64,000 nucleotides of DNA from CAZAMI01 sp964627805 (GTDB lineage Archaea > Thermoproteota > Thermoprotei_A > Sulfolobales > NBVN01): NCBI GenBank assembly GCA_964627805.1, contig CAZVLA010000013.1, positions 16,314 through 80,313 of the forward strand, given 5' to 3'. The translations under genes were made by a program, and so were the position numbers. Positions 25,876 to 34,035 of this stretch are shown here, piece after piece (the stretch's first letter is position 1; each line of letters starts with the position of its first letter). The notes beneath the pieces were generated by a model, which was not told where the DNA came from, ran no database searches, and worked only from the letters and a program-made list of their open reading frames with translations.

Positions 25876-28842
25876 ATTGCTGAAGATAGTATTGATAAGT
25901 ATATTGAATACCTTAAGAATGTAGCTAGGAAATGGTCCGAGAAGTGGTTTAGAGATAAGGTTTATGAGGCGGATCCGAAGCCCGGTGTACCTAAGTACTT
26001 CACAACCGCAGCATTCATGTATCCTAACGCACCAGCACATATAGGTCATGCAAGGACGTACTTAATTCCTGACATCATCGCTAGGTATAAGAGGGCTGTC
26101 GGTCATAACGTACTATTTCCGATGGCATTTCACTACACAGGAACACCTATATTAGTAATGGCGGAGAGGATAGCATGTAATGACGAAGCATTCATTAATA
26201 AATTAGTAAGTAACTTTGGAATACCTAAGGAAGTACTAATGAAGCTTAAGGAACCACTCTCGCTTGCTAGGTACTTCCACGAAGTTAGTAAGGACGCCAT
26301 GAAGTACTACGGATTAAGTATTGATTGGCGTAGGGAATTCACTACAATAGACCCTGAATTTAAGGCGTTCATAAGGTGGCAATTTAAGAAATTAAGGGAT
26401 AAGGGATTTGTAACACAAGGATCACATCCGGTAGGTTGGTGTCCAAGGCATGAGATGCCTGTAGGTATGCACGATACTAAAGATGATGTTGAACCCGAGA
26501 TAGAGGAATTTACTGTTATTAAGTTCCCCATGACTGATGAAGAGTACGTACTACCGACGGCGACATTAAGGCCTGAAACAGTGCTTGGAGTAACGAATGT
26601 ATGGGTTAATCCTGAGGAGGAGTATTGCTTATGTAGAGTCTATACTAAAGAGAGTAAGGTGGAGAAGTGGGTATTAGCATGTAAGGCTGTTCATAGGCTT
26701 AAATATCAATTAACCGTAGAAGTGGAGAGTAGGATCTTAGGTAAGGAATTAATAAATAAGGAGGTAATTAACCCGGTTACTGGAAGGAAAGTTAAGGTAT
26801 TGCCTGGGAGGTTCGTGAATCCTAAGTATGGAACCGGTGTGGTTATGAGTGTACCGGCGCATGCACCTTATGATTATATAGCAATAGCTGATTACCTAGG
26901 TAACTTAAGTGATGAGTCGTGGGGCGACTTAAGACCTATACCGTTAATAAGGGTTAGCGGTTACAGTGACGTACCTGCAAGGGATGTAATTAAGAAGCTA
27001 GGTATTAAGTCACAGAATGATAAGGAACTACTTGATAAGGCTACTAAGGAGGTATATAGGGTAGAGCTAGAGAATGGGATAATGAGGGATGACGTCATTG
27101 AGTTAGTTGTTAAGGAGTTAATACCTAATATAAAGTACATCATAGAGAGTAAGGTAAGGGGTAAGAGCGTTAAGGAGGCAAGAGAAGTAATTAAGGATAC
27201 CTTACTCACTTCAGGATACGGTGATGTGATTTATGAATTAATAAATGCTCCCGTCTACTGCAGATGCGGTACTGAGGTTGTTGTTAAGTTACTAAGGAAT
27301 CAATGGTTCTTGGACTACGGAAATAGTGAGTGGAAGAAATTAGCTAAGGAATTACTAAGCATGATGAGGATCATACCGGAGGAGGCACGTAATCAGTTCT
27401 TAGCAGTTATAGATTGGTTAAGAGCTAGGGCATGTGCTAGGTCACGTGGCTTAGGTACTGAGATACCTTGGGGTGAGGGGCACTGGATAATTGAGTCCTT
27501 GAGTGACTCAACAATATACATGGCATTTTATACTGTGGCTCATAAGATAAGGAAGTACAGGATACATCACTCAAAATTAACTGAGGAGTTCTGGGACTAC
27601 GTACTATTGGGTACGGGTAATGCTGAGGAGGTGGGTAGGAAGTTAGGAATCGATCCTAATATACTTAAGGACCTAAGGACTGAATTTACGTACTGGTATC
27701 CATTGGATTCGAGGCATAGCGGTAAGGACCTAATACCTAATCATCTATCGTTCTTCATATTCAATCACGCAGCGATATTCCCACGTGAATTATGGCCTAA
27801 GCAGATAGTAGCTAATGGCTGGGTCCTAATACGTGGCGAGAAAATGTCGAAGTCTAAAGGTAATGTTAAGACTTTAATGGGTCTAATAGAGTCCTACTCT
27901 CCTGATGCTGTAAGACTTGCATTAGCTACTATAGCAGAGGTTGAGCAGGATCTAAACTTCGATGAAGAATCAGTTATTAATGCGTTAATGAAGATATTAG
28001 ATATAGAGTCATTAATTACCAAGCTGTATAGCGAGGCAAATAATGAAGTATATGAGTTACCAGAGAGATGGATTATGAGTAGGTTATACAGCAGTATCTC
28101 GAAGATATTAAGTGATCTAGAAAATGTGCGAATTAGAAGTGCTGGGGTAACTACCTACTATACCATGTACTCGGACCTCAAGAAATATCTTTGGCTCTCT
28201 AAGGGGAGGGTATCTAAGTGCGTGAGAGACTACATAAGAGAATGGATTAAGGTGATATCTTGGTTCACACCCTTCATTGCCGAGGAGTTATGGCACAGAC
28301 TAGGCTTTAGCACCTACGTTGTTAAGGAGAAATTAACTGACATAGAAGAACTTAAGAAATACTACGATCCTTTAGCTGAGCTATCTATATTCTATGCTGA
28401 CGCGGTGGTTGAAGATATAAGAAGTATTATGCGCGTAGTTAAGGGTAACGTCGTCGCTGTTTACGTAGCTAATGATAGTGATTACGAGATCATTAAAGAG
28501 GCTATAGATGTAATTGAGAATAACGGTAAATTATCAGACCTAATAAGGAAGTTAAGAAACGTAATACCTAAGTTAGGTTATAGCTTAAAAGACCTACCAT
28601 TAATATCTAAGCAAATCTACGAAATAGTGAGCAAATTACCTGCAGATTTAAGGAAGTATTTAAGGAGTTTAGGTAGGTTTGATGAGAAGGAAACCCTAGA
28701 AAAGCTAAGGGGGTATATAGAAGGTAGATTAGGGATTAAAGTGACTGAAATTAAGTCTAAGGACGAGGTTAAGGTGAGTTATGGAAGAATTGAGGGTAAG
28801 TTAATACTTCCTCTAAAGCCAGCAATATTAATCAAGCAATAA
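25876..28842 (+). CDS. leuS: Leucyl-tRNA synthetase
   Basis: Class Ia synthetase charging tRNA-Leu. HIGHARTY is the HIGH motif, KMSKSKGN the KMSKS loop, and the large inserted CP1 editing domain begins near LPTATLRPETVLGVTNVW. The first ATG in frame (26017) comes only 8 codons before HIGH and cannot be the start. The frame is open and homologous for 47 codons upstream (KWSEKWFRDKVYEADPKPG...YFTTAAF) to a TAG at 25870. ATT 25876 is the best start candidate, with GGTG at 25866-25869 as a weak ribosome-binding site, giving 988 residues. Confidence 0.93.
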   Translation: MAEDSIDKYIEYLKNVARKWSEKWFRDKVYEADPKPGVPKYFTTAAFMYPNAPAHIGHARTYLIPDIIARYKRAVGHNVLFPMAFHYTGTPILVMAERIACNDEAFINKLVSNFGIPKEVLMKLKEPLSLARYFHEVSKDAMKYYGLSIDWRREFTTIDPEFKAFIRWQFKKLRDKGFVTQGSHPVGWCPRHEMPVGMHDTKDDVEPEIEEFTVIKFPMTDEEYVLPTATLRPETVLGVTNVWVNPEEEYCLCRVYTKESKVEKWVLACKAVHRLKYQLTVEVESRILGKELINKEVINPVTGRKVKVLPGRFVNPKYGTGVVMSVPAHAPYDYIAIADYLGNLSDESWGDLRPIPLIRVSGYSDVPARDVIKKLGIKSQNDKELLDKATKEVYRVELENGIMRDDVIELVVKELIPNIKYIIESKVRGKSVKEAREVIKDTLLTSGYGDVIYELINAPVYCRCGTEVVVKLLRNQWFLDYGNSEWKKLAKELLSMMRIIPEEARNQFLAVIDWLRARACARSRGLGTEIPWGEGHWIIESLSDSTIYMAFYTVAHKIRKYRIHHSKLTEEFWDYVLLGTGNAEEVGRKLGIDPNILKDLRTEFTYWYPLDSRHSGKDLIPNHLSFFIFNHAAIFPRELWPKQIVANGWVLIRGEKMSKSKGNVKTLMGLIESYSPDAVRLALATIAEVEQDLNFDEESVINALMKILDIESLITKLYSEANNEVYELPERWIMSRLYSSISKILSDLENVRIRSAGVTTYYTMYSDLKKYLWLSKGRVSKCVRDYIREWIKVISWFTPFIAEELWHRLGFSTYVVKEKLTDIEELKKYYDPLAELSIFYADAVVEDIRSIMRVVKGNVVAVYVANDSDYEIIKEAIDVIENNGKLSDLIRKLRNVIPKLGYSLKDLPLISKQIYEIVSKLPADLRKYLRSLGRFDEKETLEKLRGYIEGRLGIKVTEIKSKDEVKVSYGRIEGKLILPLKPAILIKQ

Positions 28843-28871
28843 ACTCTTTTATCCTTCATAGAAAATACGTA

Positions 28872-28930
28872 TTAGATGATGCCACGATGGGCGGACTGAG
28901 TAAGTGATGAACCACTGTAGCGCTGATGTA
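28872..28930 (+). ncRNA. C/D box sRNA with predicted 16S C1402 guide
   Basis: Boxes C ATGATGC (28876-28882), D' CTGA (28896-28899), C' GTGATGA (28904-28910) and D CTGA (28923-28926). Spacings 13, 4 and 12 nt are standard. CTCTTTTATCC near 28844-28854 is a TATA-like box at the right distance. The D' guide (28885-28894, CGATGGGCGG) pairs with the universal 16S segment CCGCCCGUCG over 10 bp with one U-G, putting the N+5 methylation at C1402 (E. coli numbering, recalled). The D guide resembles the complement of GCUACAAUGG in 16S with one mismatch. Confidence 0.85.
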
Positions 28931-28951
28931 ATTACCTTCATGGTTAGGGAT

Positions 28952-29203
28952 TCATTTACTAATGAGTTTACTTCTTATCTTTCTGGATATCTTGTACCAG
29001 CTAAGTAACCATAGAGCATTAACTACTAGGAAGAGTATCGTAGTTACTATTTGGGATAGAATAAGCAAAATGTAGTTATACCTAAACATAGCGGAGAATC
29101 TCCGTAGCTGAATTATTACTAAGGGCTGTATAGCTATCCATGCAATTGCGTATATCGATAGTAACGAAGGTATTACAGCTGCCTTTAACGCGTCCCTAAC
29201 CAT
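28952..29203 (-). CDS. Small two-helix membrane protein
   Basis: About 83 residues with two hydrophobic segments (PSLLSIYAIAWIAIQPLVII and ILLILSQIVTTILFLVVNAL) and a basic C-terminus (KISRKIRSKLISK), suggesting a cytoplasmic tail. ATG 29203 was chosen over GTG 29212: a TATA box at 29226-29236 would start transcription within a few bases of it. Function unknown. Confidence 0.6.
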   Translation of the reverse strand: MVRDALKAAVIPSLLSIYAIAWIAIQPLVIIQLRRFSAMFRYNYILLILSQIVTTILFLVVNALWLLSWYKISRKIRSKLISK

Positions 29204-29225
29204 CTTAAGCACCCTAGGTATAGCC

Positions 29226-29236
29226 TTAAATATATT
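29226..29236. promoter_or_regulatory. Symmetrical TATA element, probably bidirectional
   Basis: TTAAATATATT is nearly symmetrical. On the minus strand it suits the small membrane protein at 29203; on the plus strand it predicts a start near 29255, 2 nt before box C of the sRNA. Confidence 0.45.
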
Positions 29237-29251
29237 CCAAATAATTTTAAT

Positions 29252-29310
29252 AAGGAGTGATGAATACCTCCGGTCCTGATAAGTGATGTGAAGGCATTTG
29301 CCTGATTAAT
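29252..29310 (+). ncRNA. C/D box sRNA
   Basis: Boxes C GTGATGA (29257-29263), D' CTGA (29276-29279), C' GTGATGT (29283-29289) and D CTGA (29302-29305), with spacings 12, 3 and 12 nt. This is almost ideal archaeal geometry. Guides are ATACCTCCGGTC (D') and GAAGGCATTTGC (D); I cannot assign targets. An 8-bp inverted repeat TAAGTGAT/ATCACTTA (29280-29287, 29309-29316) overlaps C' and the 3' flank and could form an alternative hairpin. Confidence 0.82.
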
Positions 29311-29458
29311 CACTTATAAGGGGTAAGCAGCGTGGGTTTCTCATCATATTCTAAAGTCAGCGCTTATAGACCCAGCCCATCCCCCCAAGCAGAAAAATTT
29401 ACTTCGTGTCTTTAAATGTTAAATCCTTTCGTTTCGATTCTTCCTATAGGGTACGAGA

Positions 29459-30142
29459 ATGAAGTGGAGCCCTGGAAGGAAATATAGAGAGTTAAGGATA
29501 AGGTTGGATGCTGTGGAGTCGCTAGCGGCTATTAAGGACGTATTCTCATATGATGAGTTATCTCCACTTCTAGGATTGCCAGCTTCAGTTTTAAGTAGGT
29601 ACTATCAGGGTAGTATGATACCTAACGTTGAGACAGCTAAGACTATGTTAAACGTATTTCTATCTAAGGAATTTGCTAGAAACTTTATTTATAAAGCGAT
29701 CCATGAGAAGTACGGCGGTAGTTTATGTAGGTTACTGAGTAACTCAAAGATCATGAAATACGTTAGCCTCTACATGTATAGTAGGATAATCGATAAGTTA
29801 GCAGGAAGTAAAGTATCGGTAATTCTGTCACCTCCTAATTACTCCCTAGCTATGGCCTCAATAATAGCTCAGAGATTCGGGATTAACGTAGTACTAATGA
29901 CTAACTACTTATACGGAGGATTAAGAAGTAACGTGTCTGATGTTAAGGTATCTTCACTGCATCACGGAAATATAGCTGTAGCTATATTCATGACCTTCAG
30001 TAAGGACGATCTCGCAGCTATTAAGGAATTCATAAGTAAGTATAGACTAGAGCTTAAGCTTATTGAGACCATAGTATTAGCCGATATAATCCCCAAAGAT
30101 CAATTACCTATAGGTGCTGAGATTGAGTACATACTACCGTAG
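29459..30142 (+). CDS. HTH plus phosphoribosyltransferase-like protein (GfcR-like)
   Basis: Residues about 15-65 form a helix-turn-helix (AIKDVFSYDELSPLLGLPASVLSRYYQG). Residues about 95-225 have a PRTase-like alpha/beta layout, but I see no clear PRPP-binding acidic pair, so catalysis is doubtful. Archaea have HTH-PRTase regulators related to orotate PRTase (such as haloarchaeal GfcR), and this may be one. ATG start. Single gene, convergent with tRNA-Lys. Confidence 0.6.
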   Translation: MKWSPGRKYRELRIRLDAVESLAAIKDVFSYDELSPLLGLPASVLSRYYQGSMIPNVETAKTMLNVFLSKEFARNFIYKAIHEKYGGSLCRLLSNSKIMKYVSLYMYSRIIDKLAGSKVSVILSPPNYSLAMASIIAQRFGINVVLMTNYLYGGLRSNVSDVKVSSLHHGNIAVAIFMTFSKDDLAAIKEFISKYRLELKLIETIVLADIIPKDQLPIGAEIEYILP

Positions 30143-30154
30143 TAGAGATAGTTG

Positions 30155-30251
<97 letters not shown>

Positions 30252-30383
30252 TGCCGCACTGTACTTTTTTTAAGTCGGTAAAAATAGGTTCCGGATATTC
30301 GCTTATGGTTAAGTTACTTGTATTTTAAGGGTTAAAGCTTATAATTAGTGTATCGGAATCCCGAATAGTTGAGTGGTGGTGAT

Positions 30384-30632
30384 ATGCCCAGTAAAAAGAG
30401 ATTTAAGGTAATTGAGCATGAGTTAGTCCCTAAGCATGAAGTCTTAAGTCCCGAGGAAGCAGTTAAGGTACTGAAGGAGTTAGGGGTAACTCCGGAGATG
30501 CTTCCTTGGTTACGTGCCTCAGACCCTGTAGCTAAGGAGATAGGTGCTAAGCCTGGAGACATAGTTAGGATTGAGCGTAGATCTCCAACGGCGGGTAAGG
30601 TAATTGTTTACAGATTCGTTGTTGCTGGGTGA
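30384..30632 (+). CDS. rpoH: RNA polymerase subunit H (Rpo5)
   Basis: Archaeal homologue of the C-terminal domain of eukaryotic RPB5. HELVPKHEVLSPEEA, LPWLRASDPVAKEIGAKPGDIVRIERRS and the final YRFVVAG are characteristic. ATG 30384 follows GGTGGTGAT; an upstream in-frame TTG at 30369 would lie before this site. First gene of the rpoH-B-A'-A''-eL30-nusA-uS12 operon. Confidence 0.93.
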   Translation: MPSKKRFKVIEHELVPKHEVLSPEEAVKVLKELGVTPEMLPWLRASDPVAKEIGAKPGDIVRIERRSPTAGKVIVYRFVVAG

Positions 30633-30637
30633 TATGC

Positions 30638-33600
30638 TTGGTTAATGATAATACATGGTTAACACCGGAGGATCGTTGGGCTATTATGGAGGCATTCATT
30701 AAAGAGAAGGGATTAGTTAGGCAGCACTTAGACTCCTATAATGCATTCGTGACTTCATGGATTAAGCAGATAGTCAAGGAGGTAGGTAGAATCGAGACTA
30801 CACAGCCTGGAGTGTATATAGAAATCGTTGATATAAAGATAGGTGAACCTCAATTTAGGGAAGTTGAAGGAAATATTGAGAGAATAACACCTATGGAGGC
30901 TAGGATACGTAACCTCACGTATGCAGCACCTCTTAAGTTAGTAGTAGCTCTATACGAGAATAGCGTCGAGATAGCTAGGCAGGAAATACCGCTTGGTGAA
31001 TTACCTATTATGATAAGGTCTGTGCTAGACCCCACTTCAAGAATGAGTAGGGAGGAGTTGATAGCTATTGGTGAGGACTGGAGAGATCCTGGTGGTTACT
31101 TCATAATTAATGGTTCTGAAAGGGTCATAGTTACCCAGGAGGATCTAGCACCCAATAGGGTGTTCGTTGATAAAGCTAAGGAAGGAACTAACATAACGCA
31201 TACTGCTAAAGTCATATCTGCTTCAGCCGGGTATAGAGTACCGATAATACTTGATAGACTGAAGGATGGTACATTAGTAATTAACTTCCCGCCAATACCT
31301 ACTAAGATACCCTTCGCGGTAATGATGAGGGCTTTAGGACTTGAGAGTGATAGGGATATAGCATTAGCTGTATCGACGGACCCAGAGATTCAGAATGAGC
31401 TACTTCCATCACTACTTCAAGCAAGGGAAATAAAGACTCAAGAGGATGCTTTAGACTACATAGGTTCTAGGGTAGCTATTGGGCAGGCAAGGGAGGCTAG
31501 GATTGAGAGAGCGGCTCAGATAATAGATAATTACTTCTTACCTCACTTAGGTACATCACCAGCTAGTAGAATTAGGAAAGCCCTCTACTTAGGTCAGATG
31601 GCTAATAAGTTACTGGAGCTAGTGCTTGGGAGGAGGAAACCCGATGATAAGGATCACTACGCCAATAGGAGGTTAAGGTTAGCAGGGGATCTACTTGCGC
31701 AGTTATTTAGGGTGGCGTTCAAACAGTTCATAAAGGACTTCAAGTACCAAGTGGAACGACATAGATTGAGGGGTAGGAGACTTAATCTGAGGGCATTAGC
31801 TAGGCCTGACATAGTGACTGATAGGCTAAGGCATGCTCTAGCAACAGGTAATTGGGTAGGTGGAAGGACAGGAGTTAGTCAGATATTAGATAGGACAAAC
31901 TGGATATCAGCTCACAGCCACTTAAGGAGGACCGTAGCGCCATTAAGTAGGGGCCAGCCTCACTTTGAGGCTAGGGATCTACATCCGACACAGTGGGGTA
32001 GGATATGTCCCTTCGAGACCCCGGAAGGACCTAACTGTGGGTTAGTTAAGAACTTAGCCTTAAGTGCTCATATATCAGTAGGTATTGACCCAGCACCAGT
32101 AATTGAAACGCTTAAGGCCTTAGGAGTAGTACCTATTGAGGAGATATTCGCAAGGTTACATGCTGGGGATGAGGAACTTATAAATAACTTAACTAAGTAC
32201 GCTAAAGTATTTGTTGATGGTACGCTAATAGGTTACTACCTTAAGGAGGATGCATCAGACTTAGTGATGAGGATTAGGGAATTAAGGAGGTTAGGTAGGA
32301 TACATCATGAGGTAAATATATCTTACCTAAAGACTGAGTACCTTAATGAGGTATACATAAACTGTGACGCAGGTAGGGTTAGGAGGCCGCTACTCATAGT
32401 TGATAATGGTAAGTTAAGAATAACTAAGGAGATCGTGGAGAGGCTTAAGAGAGGGGAGCTTACATTCTCAGATTTAGTAGCCTTAGGTTACATTGAGTAT
32501 CTAGATGCTGAGGAGGAAGAGGATGCCTACATAGCACTAAATCCAGAGGACATAACTCCGGAGCATACTCACTTAGAGATATGGCCTCCAGCAATAATGG
32601 GTATAGCAGCAGCTACCATACCGTACGCGGAGCATAACCAATCACCTAGGAATGCCTACCAATCAGCTATGGCTAAGCAAGCAGTAGGTTTCTACGCATC
32701 AAACTTCCACTTAAGATTTGATAGTAGAGCTCACTTCCTACATTACCCGCAGAAGCCTATTGTTCAGACGAAGTTCCTTGACGTAATAGGCTATAATGAC
32801 AGACCATCAGGGCAGAACTTCGTAGTTGCGGTACTTTCATTCACGGGCTACAATATGGAGGACGCAGTAATAATGAATAAATCCTCGATAGAGCGTGGAT
32901 TAGCTAGGTCAACATTCTTTAGGGAGTACAGTACCGAAGAGCTACGATATGCTGGTGGGCAGAGAGACAGAATAGAGATACCTGACCCAAGCGTTAGGGG
33001 ATATAGGGGTAGGGATCACTACAGATTACTAGATGAAGACGGGATAATCAGTCCCGAGGTAAACGTGTCTTCAGGTAATGTACTTGTCGGTAAAACCTCG
33101 CCACCTAGGTTCCTTGAGGAGTATAGGGAGTATGCAACGACAACCGTTATGAGGAGGGACACATCATTAACTTTAAGGCATGGAGATAAGGGAGTAGTTG
33201 ATTCGGTAGTCATTACTGTGAGTGCCGAAGGTAATAGATTAGTAAGAGTTAGGGTGAGAGACCTTAGAATACCTGAGATAGGTGACAAGTTCGCATCAAG
33301 GCATGGCCAGAAAGGTGTTATAGGGTTATTAGTACCTCAGTATGACATGCCGTACACTCCGGAAGGCATTACTCCTGATTTAATAATTAATCCACATGCT
33401 TTACCATCAAGAATGACCGTAGGGCAGTTAATAGAGTCAATAGCTGGTAAGGTAGGTGCTTTAGCTGGTAGATTAGTGGACGGTACACCATTCTACGGTG
33501 AGAAAGGAAAGAAGCTACAGGAGGAATTACTACTGCTTGGTTACCCAGCTGATGGAACTGAACCAATGTATGATGGAAGAACTGGTGAATTAATAATGAC

Positions 33601-34030
33601 TCCCATATTCATAGGTATAGTGTATTACCAGAGACTACATCATATGGTAGCTGATAAGATGCATGCAAGAGCTAGGGGACCGATACAGCTACTGACAAGG
33701 CAGCCTACCGAGGGAAGAGCTAGGGAGGGAGGTCTGAGATTCGGTGAGATGGAGAGAGACTGCTTAATAGGTCATGGAGCCCCACTACTTCTCCAGGAGA
33801 GGTTATTGGAGAATTCGGATAAGGCAGTAATATACGTATGTGAGGAGTGCGGATTAATAGGTTGGTACGATAGACGCAAAGGTAAGCTGGTATGTCCAAT
33901 ACATGGTGAGAGAGGTAGGCTTTACCCAGTAACGGTATCGTACGCATTCAAGCTACTCCTGCAGGAACTCATGAGTATGTTGATTTACCCACGAATAATA
34001 CTTGAGGATAAGATTAAGAGGAGTAGGTGA
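30638..34030 (+). CDS. rpoB: RNA polymerase subunit B (Rpo2), unsplit
   Basis: Second largest polymerase subunit of about 1130 residues, in one piece as in Crenarchaeota. Visible landmarks include GGYFIINGSERVIVTQE, the hybrid-binding region around PFETPEGPNCGLVKN, GYNMEDAVIMNKSS, RHGQKGVIG and the C-terminal zinc site CEECGLIGW...CPIHGE. The start could be GTG 30629, overlapping the rpoH stop, or TTG 30638; I chose TTG because GGTGAT lies 5 nt before it. Confidence 0.97.
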   Translation: MVNDNTWLTPEDRWAIMEAFIKEKGLVRQHLDSYNAFVTSWIKQIVKEVGRIETTQPGVYIEIVDIKIGEPQFREVEGNIERITPMEARIRNLTYAAPLKLVVALYENSVEIARQEIPLGELPIMIRSVLDPTSRMSREELIAIGEDWRDPGGYFIINGSERVIVTQEDLAPNRVFVDKAKEGTNITHTAKVISASAGYRVPIILDRLKDGTLVINFPPIPTKIPFAVMMRALGLESDRDIALAVSTDPEIQNELLPSLLQAREIKTQEDALDYIGSRVAIGQAREARIERAAQIIDNYFLPHLGTSPASRIRKALYLGQMANKLLELVLGRRKPDDKDHYANRRLRLAGDLLAQLFRVAFKQFIKDFKYQVERHRLRGRRLNLRALARPDIVTDRLRHALATGNWVGGRTGVSQILDRTNWISAHSHLRRTVAPLSRGQPHFEARDLHPTQWGRICPFETPEGPNCGLVKNLALSAHISVGIDPAPVIETLKALGVVPIEEIFARLHAGDEELINNLTKYAKVFVDGTLIGYYLKEDASDLVMRIRELRRLGRIHHEVNISYLKTEYLNEVYINCDAGRVRRPLLIVDNGKLRITKEIVERLKRGELTFSDLVALGYIEYLDAEEEEDAYIALNPEDITPEHTHLEIWPPAIMGIAAATIPYAEHNQSPRNAYQSAMAKQAVGFYASNFHLRFDSRAHFLHYPQKPIVQTKFLDVIGYNDRPSGQNFVVAVLSFTGYNMEDAVIMNKSSIERGLARSTFFREYSTEELRYAGGQRDRIEIPDPSVRGYRGRDHYRLLDEDGIISPEVNVSSGNVLVGKTSPPRFLEEYREYATTTVMRRDTSLTLRHGDKGVVDSVVITVSAEGNRLVRVRVRDLRIPEIGDKFASRHGQKGVIGLLVPQYDMPYTPEGITPDLIINPHALPSRMTVGQLIESIAGKVGALAGRLVDGTPFYGEKGKKLQEELLLLGYPADGTEPMYDGRTGELIMTPIFIGIVYYQRLHHMVADKMHARARGPIQLLTRQPTEGRAREGGLRFGEMERDCLIGHGAPLLLQERLLENSDKAVIYVCEECGLIGWYDRRKGKLVCPIHGERGRLYPVTVSYAFKLLLQELMSMLIYPRIILEDKIKRSR

Positions 34031-34035
34031 TGGGT

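Noticed and set aside
29296..29347. Minus-strand C/D sRNA starting at ATGATGA (29347-29341)
   Set aside because: No D box at the expected 39 nt, only a degenerate CTGC at D', and the D region falls in the plus-strand sRNA.
30638..34030. Split rpoB as in some archaea
   Set aside because: The B subunit is one continuous frame of about 1130 codons.
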